Positions 40,970-42,728 of a stretch of DNA of 42,728 nucleotides are shown here, piece after piece. The notes under the pieces were generated by a model, which saw only the letters and a list, made by a program, of their open reading frames with translations, was not told the origin of the DNA and did no database searches. Location: positions 1-42,728 of the forward strand of contig JACPSL010000033.1 of the NCBI GenBank assembly GCA_016193285.1. Reading direction: 5' to 3'. Each line of letters begins with the position of its first letter. Position 1 is the stretch's first letter. The translations under genes were made by a program, and so were the position numbers. Source of the DNA: Candidatus Melainabacteria bacterium. Lineage in GTDB: Bacteria; Cyanobacteriota; Vampirovibrionia; 2-02-FULL-35-15.

Positions 40970-41267
40970 GTAAAAAGTCCTTTGGCTTGACAGTACTAAC
41001 CCAACTTTCAAATTCTTTTTCTTCAAGAATTCCTGTAATTCTAATTAATGAGTTTAATAAATTTTCACCTTGCTTATTTTTAGAAACAATACTTTCATCA
41101 CAAGTTAAAGTTAGTTCTTTATGTAAAACCTTTTGATAATTTTTACTTGGTATTGACTTAAGTTCTTTTTTTAACCAGGATAAGAGTAATTCTTTTATCT
41201 GTTTTTTTGTATCTTTGTTTTTGTGATAGTAGTTAATAAATTCTTCTAGTATCATTGTTTCTGACAT
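40962..41267 (-). CDS. Small helical protein of unknown function
   Basis: Not recognised. A 101-aa charged, helical protein (ILEEFINYYHKNKDTKKQIKELLLSWLKKELKSIP ... LLNSLIRITGILEEKEFESWVSTVKP) without signal peptide or membrane segment. It overlaps the epimerase start by eight bases, so both are one translational unit. The reading frame is credible because of the coupling and the Lys/Glu-rich composition like other genes here. Confidence 0.55.
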   Translation of the reverse strand: MSETMILEEFINYYHKNKDTKKQIKELLLSWLKKELKSIPSKNYQKVLHKELTLTCDESIVSKNKQGENLLNSLIRITGILEEKEFESWVSTVKPKDFLHA

Positions 41268-41466
41268 TTCTTAGGCTATATTGTAACCTTTCATAACAAC
41301 CACATGTCAAGAAGATGTTAGTTTTATGAGCATAACTTTTTTGTAAACAAGAAAACCCTAGATTTTTCATGCGATACAAAAAGTTCCCAGCTTGTCAAGA
41401 ATTGTTTTTTACCTTACTAATTTGTACTCTAATTAAGAGAGCAATTAGCACAGGGTAGGTGTGAAA

Positions 41467-41652
41467 ATGAGTGTTATACAGGATCTAGAACTTAAAGAGT
41501 CAAAGTTATTACCAATTTTTATTGTTATAGAAAGAAGTAATGAAAAAAAAATAAAGATTCCATGTTCTAATGAGGTTGTAGCAAAAAAAGTTTTAGCATC
41601 TTTTGCAGGACTAAAGACTAATATTCCGGAGCCCTCATACCAATTACAATAG
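41467..41652 (+). CDS. Short hypothetical protein
   Basis: A 61-aa product from the ATG at 41467 (a GTG two codons earlier is also possible), with GGTAGGT upstream. The sequence (LLPIFIVIERSNEKKIKIPCSNEVVAKKVLASFAGLK) suggests a small beta-alpha domain. No family is recognised. Its end overlaps the convergent acpS by 35 bases. Confidence 0.45.
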   Translation: MSVIQDLELKESKLLPIFIVIERSNEKKIKIPCSNEVVAKKVLASFAGLKTNIPEPSYQLQ

Positions 41653-42034
41653 CTATTGCAAAATCTTTTTCATGTGATATAGAAACTTCGAAATTACTAA
41701 GTCTTTTTTTTCTTGCAACTTCTTTTGCTCTTTTGTGCAAAACAATTTTTGGTGAGCCTGAGTTTTCTCTTAAAATTTCAATTTCTTTAAAATAAACCCC
41801 ATCTAATCCTGTGCCTAAAACTTTTAATGTAGCTTCTTTAGCTGCAAATCTACCAGCAAGTTTGTGAATAAAATTTTTTTTATTTGAAGTAACGTACTTG
41901 ATTTCATTTTTTGTTAAAATTTTCTCTAAAAATTTCTTGCCTAGTTTTTCATAAGTCGACTTAATACGATTTATTTGACAGATGTCGGTGCCGATTTTTA
42001 CTTGAGGTGGCTTTAGTTTAGATATCTTTTTCAT
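41618..42034 (-). CDS. acpS: Holo-[acyl-carrier-protein] synthase
   Basis: AcpS moves 4'-phosphopantetheine from CoA to acyl carrier protein. From the ATG at 42034 the product is 138 aa, close to family length; the frame extends to 42100 but without support. Motifs: IGTDICQINRIKSTYEKLG with metal-binding Asp, FIHKLAGRFAAKEATLKVLGTGLDGVYFKEIEI with Glu and Lys of the active site, and VSISHEKDFAIAIVI at the end. It diverges from the small gene at 42090 by 55 bases. Confidence 0.93.
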   Translation of the reverse strand: MKKISKLKPPQVKIGTDICQINRIKSTYEKLGKKFLEKILTKNEIKYVTSNKKNFIHKLAGRFAAKEATLKVLGTGLDGVYFKEIEILRENSGSPKIVLHKRAKEVARKKRLSNFEVSISHEKDFAIAIVIGMRAPEY

Positions 42035-42089
42035 TGCTTTTTGATAGAATAAACTTATTCTAGCTAATAATATATCAAGAGGAGATACA

Positions 42090-42275
42090 ATGACAAACAC
42101 AAAAGCTATCGAAAAGGGCTATTTACAGTTAAGACCAACTGGCAGAAATGAATCAAGACAGCAAAGGACAAAATTAGAAAAAGAATTAGAACCTTGGATG
42201 AGAGAAGCACAATCCAGAACAGGTCATAATCTACCAATTGTTCCACCTAAATCTGAGCACACTACTAGAAAATAG
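42090..42275 (+). CDS. Short basic hypothetical protein
   Basis: A 61-aa protein with a near-ideal ribosome-binding site (AGGAG, five bases before ATG), which is the main argument for it. The sequence is polar and rich in Arg, Glu, Thr and Pro (LRPTGRNESRQQRTKLEKEL), probably disordered with one helix. No family is recognised. Confidence 0.55.
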   Translation: MTNTKAIEKGYLQLRPTGRNESRQQRTKLEKELEPWMREAQSRTGHNLPIVPPKSEHTTRK

Positions 42276-42391
42276 ATACCAATACCACCTTAGTAAAAAC
42301 TTCTAGCTTACAAAAAATAAATGCGGTATTATAAACTCTGTTAATTGACAATTGATAATAGGTAATTAGAGATAAAATTTATTTGATTTTT

Positions 42392-42416
42392 AATTCTCAA
42401 TTTTCAATTCTCAATT
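42392..42416. repeat. Tandem AATTCTCAATT repeat upstream of tRNA-Asn
   Basis: AATTCTCAATT occurs at 42392 and 42406, with TTC between, giving a 14-bp period. It is low-complexity AT-rich sequence in the gap before the tRNA gene. Confidence 0.75.
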
Positions 42417-42433
42417 AGTTTGTAATCTGATAT

Positions 42434-42508
42434 TCCCAGGTAGCTCAGCGGTAGAGCGGTCGGCTGTTAACCGATTGGTCGGTGGTTCGATCCCACTCCT
42501 GGGAGCCA
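42434..42508 (+). tRNA. tRNA-Asn (anticodon GTT), CCA encoded
   Basis: Acceptor TCCCAGG/CCTGGGA, D-arm GCTCAGCGGTAGAGC, anticodon stem GTCGG/CCGAT with loop CTGTTAA (GTT), T-arm GGTGG-TTCGATC-CCACT, discriminator G and an encoded CCA at 42506-42508. The other two tRNA genes of the window lack CCA. Confidence 0.97.
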
Positions 42509-42598
42509 TAATGAACGGTTCGCATGTTCAAAAATGAAATTGTAAGGTTCTTGCAGGGTAATACTTAGTTTCTTGCCACTTAAGGTGAGGTTTAACTA

Positions 42599-42618
42599 CT
42601 CGGGGGCAAGCCCCCGAG
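42599..42618. repeat. GC-rich perfect hairpin next to the edge gene
   Basis: CTCGGGGGC and GCCCCCGAG pair perfectly over nine bp around AA. On the minus strand it comes one base after the stop of the partial gene, as a terminator would, but there is no T-run after it. It is very GC-rich for this genome. Confidence 0.8.
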
Positions 42619-42619
42619 A

Positions 42620-42728
42620 TTAGAACCTTTCCCCACTAAACAATCCTAATTGCCTTGCTGCTTTTTCCTCCCTATCCATCTCTCTAACCTGTTCTTGTAC
42701 ATATTTTCTTACTGCTTTCTCATCTCCA
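42620..42728 (-). CDS. 3' end of a gene running in from beyond the window (partial)
   Basis: One minus-strand frame is open from the edge to a TAA at 42620-42622, giving 35 residues: GDEKAVRKYVQEQVREMDRE, then EKAARQLGLFSGERF. They are strongly charged and helical, like a true C-terminus, and a strong hairpin follows the stop. No family can be named from this piece. Confidence 0.4.
   Translation of the reverse strand, partial: GDEKAVRKYVQEQVREMDREEKAARQLGLFSGERF

Noticed and set aside
41390-41430. Promoter TTGTCA / TACTAA upstream of the small gene at 41467
   Set aside because: The -10 match is poor and several equally weak alternatives overlap in the AT-rich gap.
42276-42433. Integration site at tRNA-Asn
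   Set aside because: No duplicate of the tRNA end and no recombinase gene is visible within the window.

Overview
The window is an AT-rich, densely packed bacterial chromosome segment with almost no gaps between genes. No single gene fixes the taxonomy. An RRM-type RNA-binding protein of the cyanobacterial Rbp kind, a phytochrome-style SHDLREP histidine kinase followed by an Rcp-like receiver, a DUF2721 protein, a collagen-like/SUMF surface protein and a family of 28-bp palindromes that reminds me of cyanobacterial interspersed repeats together suggest a non-photosynthetic relative of Cyanobacteria (Melainabacteria/Vampirovibrionia-like). No photosynthesis gene is present. This placement is inference.

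Layout. 0-8.2 kb: partial gene, biotin ligase, YceI-like protein, EEP-family phosphatase/nuclease, RNA ligase RtcB with archease, a phosphoribosyltransferase, a TPR protein, an acyl-CoA synthetase and an enlarged KDPG-type aldolase. 8.2-8.9 kb: VapBC toxin-antitoxin. 9.0-12.5 kb: prpD-prpB-prpC 2-methylcitrate (propionate) operon. 12.5-16.4 kb: CdsA, then a FixC-like flavoprotein, FixX ferredoxin and an ABC1/UbiB kinase whose reading frame ends inside a tRNA-Ala gene. 16.4-17.5 kb: BON-like protein and MscS-type TM-helix protein. 17.6-22.9 kb: five unrecognised minus-strand genes in a row (one EF-hand, one long coiled coil), the main candidate for an undescribed system. 23.0-26.3 kb: GAF-histidine kinase, its receiver, and a divergent receiver-kinase hybrid. 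26.2-31.7 kb: YqeK, PheS, NurA, an MCE/MlaD protein, an OmpR-type regulator with Glu at the phosphorylation site, and DUF2721. 31.7-38.1 kb: rbp with a hairpin that buries its ribosome-binding site, then a run rich in exported proteins (DCC thioredoxin-like, collagen-SUMF, basic mini-protein, two Cys-rich paralogues, a 350-aa protein) interrupted by ssb and tRNA-Cys. 38.1-42.7 kb: RecA, MNT/HEPN pair, nucleotide-sugar epimerase, AcpS, small proteins, tRNA-Asn and a partial gene.

Cross-cutting signals. Five copies of a 28-bp palindrome share GTAGAG/CTCTAC-type ends, while their inner arms differ but stay self-complementary. Three lie inside genes and are translated (RtcB, PrpB, MCE protein), one supplies a stop codon, and one lies behind a gene. 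A sixth, decayed relative sits in the phosphoribosyltransferase. A separate 17-bp palindrome (TGTAACC-N3-GGTTAC plus A or G) occurs three times, only between the exported-protein genes at 35.3-37.0 kb.
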